NCBI GenBank assembly: GCA_014860625.1
Contig: JACZJJ010000024.1
Location: 1 to 58,906 of the forward strand
Reading direction: 5' to 3'
Length of the DNA stretch: 58,906 nucleotides
DNA from: Bacteroidales bacterium
Lineage (GTDB): Bacteria; Bacteroidota; Bacteroidia; Bacteroidales; FEN-979
The notes beneath the pieces were generated by a model. The model was not told where the DNA came from and did not search any database. It saw nothing but the letters and a program-made list of their open reading frames with translations. The position numbers and the translations under genes are program-made. Positions 24,300-32,900 of this stretch are shown here, in pieces (the first letter of the stretch is position 1; each line of letters starts with the position of its first letter).

Positions 24300-26075
24300 A
24301 TGACGAAGTGTTTTGTTCCCATGATACTGTTTCTGCTGCTTCTCGTTGGTGGTAGCCGTGGAGAGGCTCAGGAGGCAAGCAAGTTTCTGATTGACGAACA
24401 GACATCCATTCAGATCCTTCATGAAATGGATTCACTCTATATGGTTGGGGACTATAGCAAAGCCATCGAGAATACACTGATCCTGATAGCTTATTACAAG
24501 AACAACGGTGATGTGAGAGGGCAAATCGTTTGCAACAACAAAATGGGTGATTTCCTGCGGGCTTCCGGATCCCCGACAGGAAGCCTCGATTTTTTATATG
24601 AGGCCATGAAACTCAATGCTCAGATTCACGACTCACTTCTCCTGGCACAAACATTCAACTTTCTGGCCGCAACATATTTTGAAAAAGATTATCCTAAATA
24701 TTTCGACAGCGCAGAAATGTATGCATCAATATCGATGGATATTGCTCGTCGTTTCAGGGAGGAAAAGTTGGAATACAGCGACCTCAACATCCTTGGAAAA
24801 GTGGAAGAGGGCAAAGGGAATCTGGACGGAGCGCTCGTTTTCATGACTCAGGCACTTGAAATCGTAAAACGTGTGAGTCCTGTGGACGAGACATTGGTAT
24901 TATGTAATATTGCAGGTACCTATTTTCTCAAAGGGAATATGTTGAAAGCCAAGGAGTTATCCAAAAAGGCATACGATCAGGCAAAACGTGATAACATCAA
25001 TACCTATCTCAGGTTAACAACTGCACTCCTTGAACGGATCTACCTGTATGAAGGAAATTTCCTTGAAGCTCACCGTTTCCTGGGCGAGCTAAGTCTGTAT
25101 ACACGAAATTTTCTGGATGAGAAGACAGAGGAGCGTGTTGGCGCAATGGAGGCACAGATAAGGCAGGCCGAGGCCCAGGCTGAAATCCGGCAAGAACTCT
25201 ATATGCGAAAGATATGGACCGTCTCATTGTTGGTCCTGATCGGATTGGCTTTTTTATTCATCATTGTATTTGCCAGACAGAAACTTTACCTCAGAAAAGC
25301 AAACCGTCAGTTAATCGCCCGGAATGAAGACCTCCGGAGACAACAGGAGGAGACAAGGAACCTGACACAGGAGTTGCAAACCACCAACGCTACCCTGAAA
25401 AACTTTATCTCCATCATGGCCCACGACCTGAAAAATCCCTTTAACACCATCATTGGATTTTCCGATCTCCTGAATACTGAATATGATACCCTGACCCCGG
25501 AAGAGCGGAAACTTGCCATCGAGAACACGCATAAATCGGCTCAAAGCGCCTTTTCGCTGCTCGAACAACTGCTTAGCTGGGCAAGATTACAGACAGGCAG
25601 TTTTCAGCTCGAACAGAACACCATTAACCTCTCACAACTGATTGAAGAGGTAATAAACCATCTCCAGACCTCTGCTTTCCTCAAAAAACAAACTCTCACC
25701 AAGCAGATTCCGGAAGACATACAGATCAGGGCCGATTACAACATGATGCTTGCTGTTTTCAGGAACCTGATTTCCAATGCAATCAAATTTACGCCAAATG
25801 GGGGTTCTATTGAGGTTTCAGCTTATGAATCGGATAACACCGTACAAATCGATGTCAAAGATTCAGGCATTGGCATCCCGGAAAACGGGATTGACAAACT
25901 TTTTAGCATTGATAAACCGTTTAAGACAGCAGGGACCAATGGAGAAAAGGGTACCGGTATCGGCCTTCTGCTCTGCAAGGAATACCTGGATAAGAACCAG
26001 GGAACCATTGCAGTTGAAAGCGTTTCAGAAAAAGGAACAACCTTTATTATCACCCTTCCTCTGGCAATGTCGTGA
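24300..26075 (+). CDS. Sensor histidine kinase with TPR-like extracytoplasmic sensor
   Basis: 591 residues. A signal peptide (1-24, ending GEAQ) is followed by about six TPR-like helical repeats (about 45-295), one membrane helix (about 303-323, SLLVLIGLAFLFIIVFA), a coiled-coil linker, HisKA with the phosphoacceptor in SIMAHDLKNPFNTIIGFSDL (about 375) and HATPase with NLISNAIKFTPNGG, DSGIGIPENGID and KGTGIGLLLCKEYL. No receiver domain and no adjacent response regulator, so an orphan kinase. The TPR region faces the periplasm and may sense protein partners. Confidence 0.9.
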   Translation: MTKCFVPMILFLLLLVGGSRGEAQEASKFLIDEQTSIQILHEMDSLYMVGDYSKAIENTLILIAYYKNNGDVRGQIVCNNKMGDFLRASGSPTGSLDFLYEAMKLNAQIHDSLLLAQTFNFLAATYFEKDYPKYFDSAEMYASISMDIARRFREEKLEYSDLNILGKVEEGKGNLDGALVFMTQALEIVKRVSPVDETLVLCNIAGTYFLKGNMLKAKELSKKAYDQAKRDNINTYLRLTTALLERIYLYEGNFLEAHRFLGELSLYTRNFLDEKTEERVGAMEAQIRQAEAQAEIRQELYMRKIWTVSLLVLIGLAFLFIIVFARQKLYLRKANRQLIARNEDLRRQQEETRNLTQELQTTNATLKNFISIMAHDLKNPFNTIIGFSDLLNTEYDTLTPEERKLAIENTHKSAQSAFSLLEQLLSWARLQTGSFQLEQNTINLSQLIEEVINHLQTSAFLKKQTLTKQIPEDIQIRADYNMMLAVFRNLISNAIKFTPNGGSIEVSAYESDNTVQIDVKDSGIGIPENGIDKLFSIDKPFKTAGTNGEKGTGIGLLLCKEYLDKNQGTIAVESVSEKGTTFIITLPLAMS

Positions 26076-26082
26076 AACGGAC

Positions 26083-26113
26083 TTTGCCTTTTCTTCGGGA
26101 TTATATACCTTTG
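26083..26113 (+). promoter_or_regulatory. Well-formed Bacteroidota-type promoter for the MgtE-like/CBS gene
   Basis: TTTG at 26083-26086, exactly 19 bp, then TACCTTTG at 26106-26113. This is an exact match to the -33 TTTG / -7 TAnnTTTG pattern, 58 bp upstream of the ATG at 26172. It overlaps the region just after the upstream kinase stop, so this gene has its own promoter. Confidence 0.75.
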
Positions 26114-26171
26114 TACTCAGATTTCAAGTTTCAGCATTGCATGGACGACGGCCCTGATATACGTTTGATAA

Positions 26172-27446
26172 ATGACCACACAGACTACATTCTACCTGAG
26201 CCAGGTACTGGGCAGAAAGTTTTTCTCTTCCGATGGAAATATCACCGGAAAGATCAAAGACTTTCTGGTAGATCTGGCTGCATTGGATCCCTCCCCCGGG
26301 AAGCCTCTCAGGCCGAAGGTGATCGCCGTTAAGGTGGATGTTGGTCCTTATGAACGTGTGCTTGACTTTTCATCCCTCGAAATCATTCATGAAAACCGCA
26401 CTTCACGGATCTTTGGCTCCGAAATTGAGGAGATCTCTACTGCCTACCTCTCCAATGTGATCTGGCTGAAAGAGAGTATTCTCTATCGACAGATTGTGGA
26501 TATCAACGGGAAAAAGCTTGAAAAGGTTTGGGATATCCGGCTGGTCTATATTCCCTCCGGAACCTTCGCTATTGCCGTAGATGTCGGATTCAGCGGATGG
26601 CTTAGGAAACACGGGCTCCTCACGCTGATGGAAAGGCTGAGTGGCTGGTTCAGAATGAACATCCCTGTTCAGCAAATTCTGTGGGATGATATCGAATCGG
26701 TAGATGTGGCCACATCCAAGCTTCTCCTGTCAAAATCCACCTCCAAACTTACTACGCTTCACCCCTCCGATCTGGCCGATATCATTGAAGATCTGGATAA
26801 AGCTACCCGGACCTATGTTTTTGCTGCACTCGACGAGGAACAGGCCGCCGATGTACTTGAAGAGATGGAGCCAAATGCACAGGTCCATATCATTGAAAGC
26901 CTGCCATTGGAAAAAGCCGCGGATCTGCTGGAAAAGATGGACGCCGACGAAGTTGCCGATATTCTGGATGAGCTGGAAGATCACAAAGTGGAGATGCTCC
27001 TCAAAGAGATGGAAAGAGAATCATCGGAGGAGGTAAGGGAACTGCTGGAGTACGACGACAATGAAGTTGGAAGTATCATGAACATGGAGGTCTTTACCCT
27101 GTCGGCCAACCTTACAGTGGAAGAAGCGATATCCGTGATCCGGGAAGCTCAGCCTGAACCGATGCATGTCAATACGGTTTTTCTGACAGACGAAAACGAA
27201 CGGTTTATCTCCGCGATCCCCCTGGCGGAGCTGGTCATCGCTAACCCTTCGAAACTTCTGTCGGAAATCATGGAGAGCAAGCCTGTTACCGTTCTCGACA
27301 CCGCCAAGATCGACATCCTTGCCGAAATTCTTTCCAAGTATAACCTGCTCTCCGTACCCGTCATCAATGCCGATAACCAGCTGGAAGGAATGGTATTGAT
27401 AGAGGATATTGTGGATGACCTTCTCGACAAGCGAAAAACCAAGTGA
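26172..27446 (+). CDS. PRC-barrel / MgtE N-domain / CBS protein without membrane domain
   Basis: 424 residues, soluble. Residues about 1-185 form two PRC-barrel-like halves (YLSQVLGRKFFSSDG, VDVGPYERVLDF). About 190-300 is the MgtE N-terminal superhelix with repeated LHPSDLADIIEDL, EEQAADVLEEME, LEKAADLLEKMD and ADEVADILDELE. About 305-420 is a CBS pair (VGSIMNMEVFTLSANLTVEEA; final LEGMVLIEDIVDDLLDK). In MgtE these parts sense Mg2+ and gate a channel, but the transmembrane domain is absent here. It could regulate a separate divalent-metal transporter; none is adjacent, although corA lies about 3 kb away. The stop codon directly abuts a repeat tract. Confidence 0.85.
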   Translation: MTTQTTFYLSQVLGRKFFSSDGNITGKIKDFLVDLAALDPSPGKPLRPKVIAVKVDVGPYERVLDFSSLEIIHENRTSRIFGSEIEEISTAYLSNVIWLKESILYRQIVDINGKKLEKVWDIRLVYIPSGTFAIAVDVGFSGWLRKHGLLTLMERLSGWFRMNIPVQQILWDDIESVDVATSKLLLSKSTSKLTTLHPSDLADIIEDLDKATRTYVFAALDEEQAADVLEEMEPNAQVHIIESLPLEKAADLLEKMDADEVADILDELEDHKVEMLLKEMERESSEEVRELLEYDDNEVGSIMNMEVFTLSANLTVEEAISVIREAQPEPMHVNTVFLTDENERFISAIPLAELVIANPSKLLSEIMESKPVTVLDTAKIDILAEILSKYNLLSVPVINADNQLEGMVLIEDIVDDLLDKRKTK

Positions 27447-27612
27447 CAGTCGGCAGTTGGCAGTCAGCAGTCGGCAGGTAGTGGTGGGCTTGGTACTCAG
27501 GTAACCAGCATCCAGCAATCCCTTCATCACCCCATGACCCCATGACCTCATGACCTCATGACCCCATGACCTCATGACCTCATGACCCCATGACCCCATC
27601 ACCTCATGACCC
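27445..27612. repeat. Multi-word tandem tract between the CBS gene and the MATE gene
   Basis: From left to right: TCGGCAG/TTGGCAG heptamers (27448-27478), CCAGCATCCAGCA (27507-27520), then about ten CATGACCT/CATGACCC octamers (27531-27610). It fills the whole convergent gap and contains the MATE stop codon (TGA, 27599-27601). Confidence 0.9.
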
Positions 27613-28906
27613 CTCTTGCATATATCGCCCTCCCCGACAGCAACCACAGTGAAATCCCTCTGGCTGCCAGCCAGATCATCGTGGCCAGCCATAACCCGTT
27701 GTTTCCCATTGGTTCCCTGAGGAGGTAGTAGGCAGGCAGAAATACGACTATGGTAATGATGACCATGGAGTTCCGCATCGGGACTGAAGCCGTGGCACCA
27801 ACATAGATCCCATCCCAGAGAAAAGCCGAGAATGTGACGAAGGGGATCAGGAAAATCCAGAATAAATAGGGTTGGGATGCCTCGATAACGGATTGATTGT
27901 TGGTCAGCAACCCAAGGATAAAATCCCCTCCGAAGCCATAGATCAGGGTGAAAATTCCGGCAAGCGAAAATCCCCAGAAGAACAGCAAACGAATTGCCCT
28001 TTTCAGCTGCAACGTGTCACGAGCCCCGATATATCTTCCGGAGAGAGCCTCAGCGGCGTAAGCATAGCCGTCGATAAAATAGGAGAAGAAGTAGAAGAAC
28101 TGGAAGAGAAGTGTGTTGACAGCCAGGATGGTGTCGCCAGAACCCGCCGATTCGGTCGTGAAAAAGGAGAGGACGAAAATCAAGCAGAGGGTTCGGATAA
28201 AGATATCTTTGTTTACCGAAACAAACGGCTTGATCGCCTGCCAGTTCATGGCTTCCCGCCAGTTGAAGTACTTTTTCAGCTTTTTAAAATAGCCTTGCAA
28301 AAAGAGCAGGCTCAAAAGAATTCCGGCACACTGCGAAAGAACATTGGCAAGAGCGATGCCGTCTGATTTCATTCCAACAAAATAAATAAAGCTGAGACTG
28401 AACAGAATGTTGAGCACGTTGATGGATATCGCAAGGATCATCGGCGTTCGGGCATTCTGCATTCCGATGAACCACCCTGTGAGTGCATACATGATTAAGG
28501 TGGCCGGAGCTGCATAAATCCGGATATAGAAATACTCCCTGGCAAGTATCTCCACTTCAGGACTTCCACCGATCAACAAAAAAGCAAGTTCCGTTATTGG
28601 GAACTGCAACAGGATCATCAGAATCCCCGCGCCAAGTGCTACTGCCACGGCTCGTACCAGAACCCTGGCAGCTTCCTGAAGATTCCGGCTTCCGAAAGCC
28701 TGGGCCGTAAATCCGCTGGTACCCATCCGCAGGAATCCAAAACCCCAGAAGAGGAAATTGAAGATCATGCTCCCGATCGCAATGGCTCCGATATAGATCG
28801 CCGACTCCAGATGTCCCATCAGCCCCAGATCTACCATACCCAGAAGAGGGATGGTGATGTTTGTCACAATATTCGGGATGGCCAGAAGGAGGATTTTTCG
28901 GTTCAT
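27599..28906 (-). CDS. MATE-family efflux transporter (DinF-like)
   Basis: 435 residues with about 12 membrane segments in two homologous halves. NIVTNITIPLLGMVDLGLMGHL near the start is the typical MATE helix 1 (GMVDLGLMGHL) and WFIGMQNARTPMILAISINVLNI is characteristic of DinF-like members (MQNARTPMILAISINVLNI). Na+- or H+-coupled drug or metabolite export at the inner membrane. The last residues (ARGVMR) and the stop codon are encoded by CATGACCT-type repeats. Confidence 0.92.
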   Translation of the reverse strand: MNRKILLLAIPNIVTNITIPLLGMVDLGLMGHLESAIYIGAIAIGSMIFNFLFWGFGFLRMGTSGFTAQAFGSRNLQEAARVLVRAVAVALGAGILMILLQFPITELAFLLIGGSPEVEILAREYFYIRIYAAPATLIMYALTGWFIGMQNARTPMILAISINVLNILFSLSFIYFVGMKSDGIALANVLSQCAGILLSLLFLQGYFKKLKKYFNWREAMNWQAIKPFVSVNKDIFIRTLCLIFVLSFFTTESAGSGDTILAVNTLLFQFFYFFSYFIDGYAYAAEALSGRYIGARDTLQLKRAIRLLFFWGFSLAGIFTLIYGFGGDFILGLLTNNQSVIEASQPYLFWIFLIPFVTFSAFLWDGIYVGATASVPMRNSMVIITIVVFLPAYYLLREPMGNNGLWLATMIWLAARGISLWLLSGRAIYARGVMR

Positions 28907-29036
28907 ACTGCGGGTTTCCGGAGGTGCAAAGGTGGGGAAAATAAAAAAAATGTAAAAAAATGTTTGTTGAACGTTTTACCTTTTGCCCTAAAATCCGATT
29001 AATGTCAAACAAATCCCGGGAGCCGGGAAAAATTTG

Positions 29037-29044
29037 TAATTTTG
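29037..29044 (+). promoter_or_regulatory. Candidate ssb promoter -7 element
   Basis: TAATTTTG, 33 bp upstream of the ssb ATG at 29078, in the AT-rich gap between the divergent MATE and ssb genes. No clear -33 element at 19 bp. Confidence 0.5.
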
Positions 29045-29077
29045 TTAAACGGAATCATTCACTAAAAAATTGAAGAA

Positions 29078-29515
29078 ATGGCAAACGGAGTAAACAAAGT
29101 GATTTTGGTTGGAAATCTTGGGAGGGATCCGGAGGTTCAGACTTTTGACAATGGCGTAAAGAAGGCAGCTTTCTCCCTGGCAACAACAGAGGGGTACAAG
29201 AATCGCGACGGAGAACGGGCGACCCACACCGAGTGGCATAACGTTGTGTTGTGGAGAGGGTTGGCTGAGGTGGCCGAAAAGTATCTCAAAAAAGGATCTG
29301 CTGTCTACGTGGAGGGACGGATTCGCAGAAGGGAATACGAAGACGAGAACAAACAAAAAAAGTATATCTTCGAAATCCTGGGCGACAACATGACCATGCT
29401 CGGCGGAGGCCCCAGAAGGGATGAAGGCGTTACCGACAACGGCAACGGCTCTGTATCGGTAGCCGATACATCCGGTTCGGAGACCTCGGCACCCGATGAT
29501 GATCTGCCTTTCTAA
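29078..29515 (+). CDS. ssb: Single-stranded DNA-binding protein
   Basis: 145 residues: N-terminal OB fold (about 1-108; KVILVGNLGRDPEVQ, EWHNVVLWRGLAEVAEKYLKKG, YVEGRIRRREYED) and an acidic flexible tail ending DDDLPF, the protein-interaction tip. Coats ssDNA in replication and repair. Followed 77 bp downstream by gldD, a pairing common in Bacteroidota. Confidence 0.97.
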   Translation: MANGVNKVILVGNLGRDPEVQTFDNGVKKAAFSLATTEGYKNRDGERATHTEWHNVVLWRGLAEVAEKYLKKGSAVYVEGRIRRREYEDENKQKKYIFEILGDNMTMLGGGPRRDEGVTDNGNGSVSVADTSGSETSAPDDDLPF

Positions 29516-29519
29516 AAAA

Positions 29520-29585
29520 TAGCGAAATGGTGAAATAGCGAAATGGTGAAATTTCGCTATTTCACTTCTCGCTATCTCGCTATTT
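29520..29585. repeat. Octamer tract and 15-bp hairpin between ssb and gldD
   Basis: AGCGAAAT/GGTGAAAT octamers alternate, then turn around: GTGAAATAGCGAAAT (29530-29544) and its exact reverse complement (29551-29565) form a 15-bp stem with a 6-nt loop. It starts right after the ssb stop codon and could end or attenuate ssb transcription before gldD. Confidence 0.85.
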
Positions 29586-29592
29586 TTCTACA

Positions 29593-30165
29593 ATGAAACA
29601 CCTATCAATCGCATTAATCTTATTAATCCTGCTACCTGGCTGTCAGTCAGACTACACCCCCAAACCACGGGGGTATTTCAGGATTGACCTTCCGGCCCAC
29701 GAGTACCAGGTGTTTGATACCAACTTCCCCTTCTCTTTCGAGTATCCCATCTACGCTACGATCTTTCCGGATTCGTCGGGGCTGGCCGAACCCTACTGGA
29801 TCAATATCAGCTATCCGGCATACAAAGCCCAGCTGCACATCAGTTACAAGGAGGTCCACGACAACCTGAACAACTACCTTGAAGATTCAAGGACCCTCGT
29901 TAACAAGCATATCCCAAAAGCTAATGCCATCACCCAGCAGCAGTTTCTCAACGAGAACCAGCGGGTGTATGGACTGACCTTCGCCATCAAAGGAACTGAA
30001 GCGGCCTCCCCTTATCAGTTTTACCTGACCGACAGCTTATCCAAATTTGTGCGTGGGGCACTCTACTTCAATATCGTTCCAAACAACGATTCTCTGGTTC
30101 CCGTCATCGACTTCCTGAAACAGGATATCGACCACATGATCAGCACTTTTCGATGGAATAATTAA
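29593..30165 (+). CDS. gldD: Gliding-motility lipoprotein GldD
   Basis: 190 residues. Lipoprotein signal with lipobox LLPGC (Cys about 16), then the family signature TPKPRGYFRIDLPAHEY (about 21-37), FPFSFEYP and a C-terminal DFLKQDIDHMISTFRWN. GldD is needed for gliding and type IX secretion in flavobacteria; in non-gliding Bacteroidota it goes with T9SS. Placement after ssb supports the call, and the T9SS-secreted protein at 37172-39574 shows the system is used. Confidence 0.93.
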   Translation: MKHLSIALILLILLPGCQSDYTPKPRGYFRIDLPAHEYQVFDTNFPFSFEYPIYATIFPDSSGLAEPYWINISYPAYKAQLHISYKEVHDNLNNYLEDSRTLVNKHIPKANAITQQQFLNENQRVYGLTFAIKGTEAASPYQFYLTDSLSKFVRGALYFNIVPNNDSLVPVIDFLKQDIDHMISTFRWNN

Positions 30166-30196
30166 GCTCAATGGTGCTTATCTCAGTCAGGGTTTG

Positions 30197-30204
30197 TATT
30201 TTTG
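30197..30204 (+). promoter_or_regulatory. Candidate corA promoter -7 element
   Basis: TATTTTTG, 47 bp upstream of the corA ATG; no clear -33 element. Confidence 0.45.
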
Positions 30205-30251
30205 CAGATTCCCACGATTGAAAACCTGAAAACCGGAAAGGAGGATCTTTC

Positions 30252-31163
30252 ATGATTGAAACCATCAAATACGGAACCCTGAGATGGTCACATATCGTAA
30301 GACCATCGGAAGAAGACCTGGAGATCCTGAACAGTCAATATCATTTCCATCCCCTCGACTTAGAGGATTGCCGAAGCGTGATAAACCTCAGGCCGAAGAT
30401 TGACGTCTACGATGATTACTACTTTCTGATCCTTCATTTTCCCAGTTTTGATTCGTCTGAAACGTTTGTTGACACCAAGGAGATCAAGGTCTTCTGGGGA
30501 AAGGATTTCCTGATTACGATCGGAAAATCTCACTGGCTGGTGAAAGATATGTTCAGCCAGGAAAAATCTGGTGCACTGGCAGGAAAAAAGATGGAAATTG
30601 GAAGTTCCGATGCCCTGCTGTACAAAATCCTGGAACGGTTGATGCAGGAGACTCAGTTTCTTGTTGAGAAAGTGGAAAAGTCTGTGGATAACTGCGGAAA
30701 GGCTCTCTTCAACAGAAAAGCCGAAAAGACCATTGAGAAGATCAGTATTACCCAGAAGAATGTGATCCTTCTGAATACCATGTTCAAACCACAGATAGCC
30801 CTTTTCAACAAACTTCAATCAGGAGCGATTCCTGGCTTTGCAGAAAATATGGCGGATTACTGGGGAAATATTCTCGACTATTACCAGAAGATCTGGGACA
30901 TGGTGGAGGATGCCGGTGAGTTGATACGAGGCTATTCCCGTACTTTTGACTCCCTGCAGGTGAACAAGACCAATGAGGTGATCAAAATTCTCACACTCAT
31001 CTCATCCATTCTGCTGCCTCTTACATTTGTTGCGAGCCTGTATGGGATGAACATTGATCTGCCCTTCTCCAACCATCCCTACTCGTTTTTTATTCTTACA
31101 CTTGGCATGGGTGTCTTAGCCATCGCCATGATCATCTATTTCAAGGCCAAAAAGTGGATGTGA
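30252..31163 (+). CDS. corA: CorA-family magnesium/cobalt channel
   Basis: 303 residues: cytosolic N-terminal domain (about 1-235), long stalk helix, then two C-terminal membrane helices (about 245-265 and 278-297) with the selectivity motif YGMN (about 266-269). The loop after GMN is IDLPFSNHPY. Homopentameric divalent-cation channel in the inner membrane. Its stop abuts the convergent aroG-pheA stop with no spacer. Confidence 0.93.
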   Translation: MIETIKYGTLRWSHIVRPSEEDLEILNSQYHFHPLDLEDCRSVINLRPKIDVYDDYYFLILHFPSFDSSETFVDTKEIKVFWGKDFLITIGKSHWLVKDMFSQEKSGALAGKKMEIGSSDALLYKILERLMQETQFLVEKVEKSVDNCGKALFNRKAEKTIEKISITQKNVILLNTMFKPQIALFNKLQSGAIPGFAENMADYWGNILDYYQKIWDMVEDAGELIRGYSRTFDSLQVNKTNEVIKILTLISSILLPLTFVASLYGMNIDLPFSNHPYSFFILTLGMGVLAIAMIIYFKAKKWM

Positions 31164-32255
31164 TCAGTCTTTTTTGTTCATCACATCGATTTGCCTTTGG
31201 ATAGACTCTTCATGAACAACCTCCAGCAACTTCATGATAAACTCGCGCGGTAATCCCAGTTGCTCTCCGTTTTCAACCCGCTCACTGAAAATCTGGTTCC
31301 ATCGTTTCAATTGCAGGATGGTAATTTTATTCTCTTTTTTGTAATTCCCGATCTGATCCACAATTGACATCCGCTGGGCAATGATATCGATCAGTTGCTG
31401 GTCAATCTTGTCGATTTCCGACCTCAACTTCTCCAGTTGATTTTGAAATTCTGTACTTCCAACAGGCTTCCGAAAGATCAATCCGGATAAGAGGGAAGCG
31501 AGCACCTCCGGAGTTATCTGCTGCTGCTTGTCTGTAAGGGCCTCTTTCGGGCGGATGTGTGTTTCGATCATCAGGCCGTTCATCTCCAGGTCAATGGCCC
31601 GCTGGGAGATGACAGAGAGCAGGTCCACCCTCCCGCAAATATGACTGGGATCAACGATAACAGGCAATTCAGGGCAAAGGCGTTTCAGCTCGATCGGGAT
31701 CTCCCACATCGGGTCGTTACGGTAGGGAGAGTGCTTGTAATAAGAAAACCCCCGGTGGATAGCGGCCAACTTTTTGACCCCGGAACGGTTGATGCGTTCG
31801 AGGGCGCCCATCCAGGTGGTGAGATCGGGATTCAGGGGATTTTTCACCATCACCGGGATATGGGATCCTTTCAGCGCCTCACCGATCTCCTGTACCGAGA
31901 ACGGGTTAACTACGGTGCGGGCTCCCAGCCATACCATGTCGATTCCCGCTTTCAACGCTTTCTCTACATGCGAAGGATTGGCAACCTCGGTAGTGATTTT
32001 CAACCCGGTCTCCTGTTTTACCCTGACGAGCCAGTTGAGGCCTTCATCACCCACTCCTTCAAACGTGCTTGGCCGGGTTCTGGGTTTCCACAATCCGGCG
32101 CGGAATACCTTTACCATCGGAATCTTTGCCAGCTCCCGTGCGGTTTCCATCACCTGCTCTTCCGACTCGGCTGAACAGGGTCCGGCAATGACACATGGTT
32201 TGTCACCGCATGGCATCCATTGATTCATTGGCTCGATATCGAAACAGTGTTCCAT
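31164..32255 (-). CDS. Bifunctional DAHP synthase / chorismate mutase
   Basis: 363 residues. The N-terminal type I-beta (KDO8P synthase-like) DAHP synthase domain (about 1-260) shows VIAGPCSAESEEQV, RAGLWKPRTRPSTFEGVG, GARTVVNPFSVQEIG, VKNPLNPD, HRGFSYY and VIVDPSHICG. The C-terminal AroQ-type chorismate mutase (about 268-355) begins LEKLRSEIDKIDQQLIDIIAQR. It makes DAHP from PEP and erythrose-4-phosphate and converts chorismate to prephenate; the mutase domain may also serve feedback control. The C-terminal mutase order is typical of Bacteroidota. It is 4 bp downstream of a small membrane-protein gene on the same strand. Confidence 0.95.
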   Translation of the reverse strand: MEHCFDIEPMNQWMPCGDKPCVIAGPCSAESEEQVMETARELAKIPMVKVFRAGLWKPRTRPSTFEGVGDEGLNWLVRVKQETGLKITTEVANPSHVEKALKAGIDMVWLGARTVVNPFSVQEIGEALKGSHIPVMVKNPLNPDLTTWMGALERINRSGVKKLAAIHRGFSYYKHSPYRNDPMWEIPIELKRLCPELPVIVDPSHICGRVDLLSVISQRAIDLEMNGLMIETHIRPKEALTDKQQQITPEVLASLLSGLIFRKPVGSTEFQNQLEKLRSEIDKIDQQLIDIIAQRMSIVDQIGNYKKENKITILQLKRWNQIFSERVENGEQLGLPREFIMKLLEVVHEESIQRQIDVMNKKD

Positions 32256-32259
32256 CAGG

Positions 32260-32694
32260 CTATTTTGAAGATCTGAAGATTAGTTTTAGGAGATGAACAA
32301 TCACACCGATGCCTGAAGCAACCATTCCTATGATGAATACAATGGGAAGAACAACGTCGAGCCATGACCACCCTCCAACCGTCGAAAAATCAAACGGATA
32401 GAGGAAGTAAAGAACCAGAAGAACCACCAGGCTGGCTGCATCCAGAACGGCCCGTACAACATGCCATAGCCAACTGAAATCCAGAAAAAAGATCAGAGCC
32501 CACCCGGCTATCTGCAGCAACAGGTTGAGGTTAAGAATCCAGAGAACGGTGTCGTACCGGTCGTTGATAAAGGGGAGACCCCATTCAGGGACTTTGTTGA
32601 CGAAGTAAAGGAATATCAGGTTCCAGACAATCGACCAGATTGCCTCTCCGCGATGCCGTTTGCGAGGTTTAACAATGGATGTTTCTTCAGTCAT
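32260..32694 (-). CDS. Small inner-membrane protein of unknown function
   Basis: 144 residues from the ATG at 32694. The frame stays open 54 codons upstream, but that part is repeat DNA. Basic N-terminus (KPRKRHRGE) then four hydrophobic segments (about residues 20-35, 58-75, 80-100 and 112-135). I do not recognise the family. Close spacing (4 bp) to the aroG-pheA fusion suggests co-transcription, which does not by itself reveal function. Confidence 0.7.
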   Translation of the reverse strand: MTEETSIVKPRKRHRGEAIWSIVWNLIFLYFVNKVPEWGLPFINDRYDTVLWILNLNLLLQIAGWALIFFLDFSWLWHVVRAVLDAASLVVLLVLYFLYPFDFSTVGGWSWLDVVLPIVFIIGMVASGIGVIVHLLKLIFRSSK

Positions 32695-32748
32695 GACAAT
32701 AAATTTGAAATGATAAAAGTATGATATTTTTCTCAATCTAGCGACCTG

Positions 32749-32860
32749 ATCCTGGATGCCGGATGCCGTTGCCGCGTCGCTTCGCTCCTCGCAATGACAA
32801 GACTGGATTGCTGGGTCACTGGGTTCTACTGCCCACTGCCCACTGCCAACTGCCAACTTG
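32749..32860. repeat. Composite tandem tract with REP-like element between the small membrane gene and asnS
   Basis: Read on the minus strand: TTGGCAG/TGGGCAG heptamers, CCCAGTGACCCAGCAATCCAG, a GCGAGGAGCGAAGCGACGC REP-like block (32768-32797 on the plus strand), then GGCATCC copies. The same words as in the tracts in polA and murF-alr. The REP-like block is a sequence I recognise from many bacterial genomes. Confidence 0.85.
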
Positions 32861-32873
32861 TAAAAGTTTTCCT

Positions 32874-32881
32874 TAATTTTG
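32874..32881 (+). promoter_or_regulatory. Candidate asnS promoter -7 element
   Basis: TAATTTTG, 19 bp upstream of the asnS ATG at 32901, just downstream of the repeat tract. Confidence 0.5.
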
Positions 32882-32900
32882 CAGGCTAATTTTTGTAAAC

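Noticed and set aside
32695-32856. 54-codon upstream extension of the small membrane protein
   Set aside because: The extension is a translation of the repeat tract and REP-like block; the ATG at 32694 gives a sensible start.
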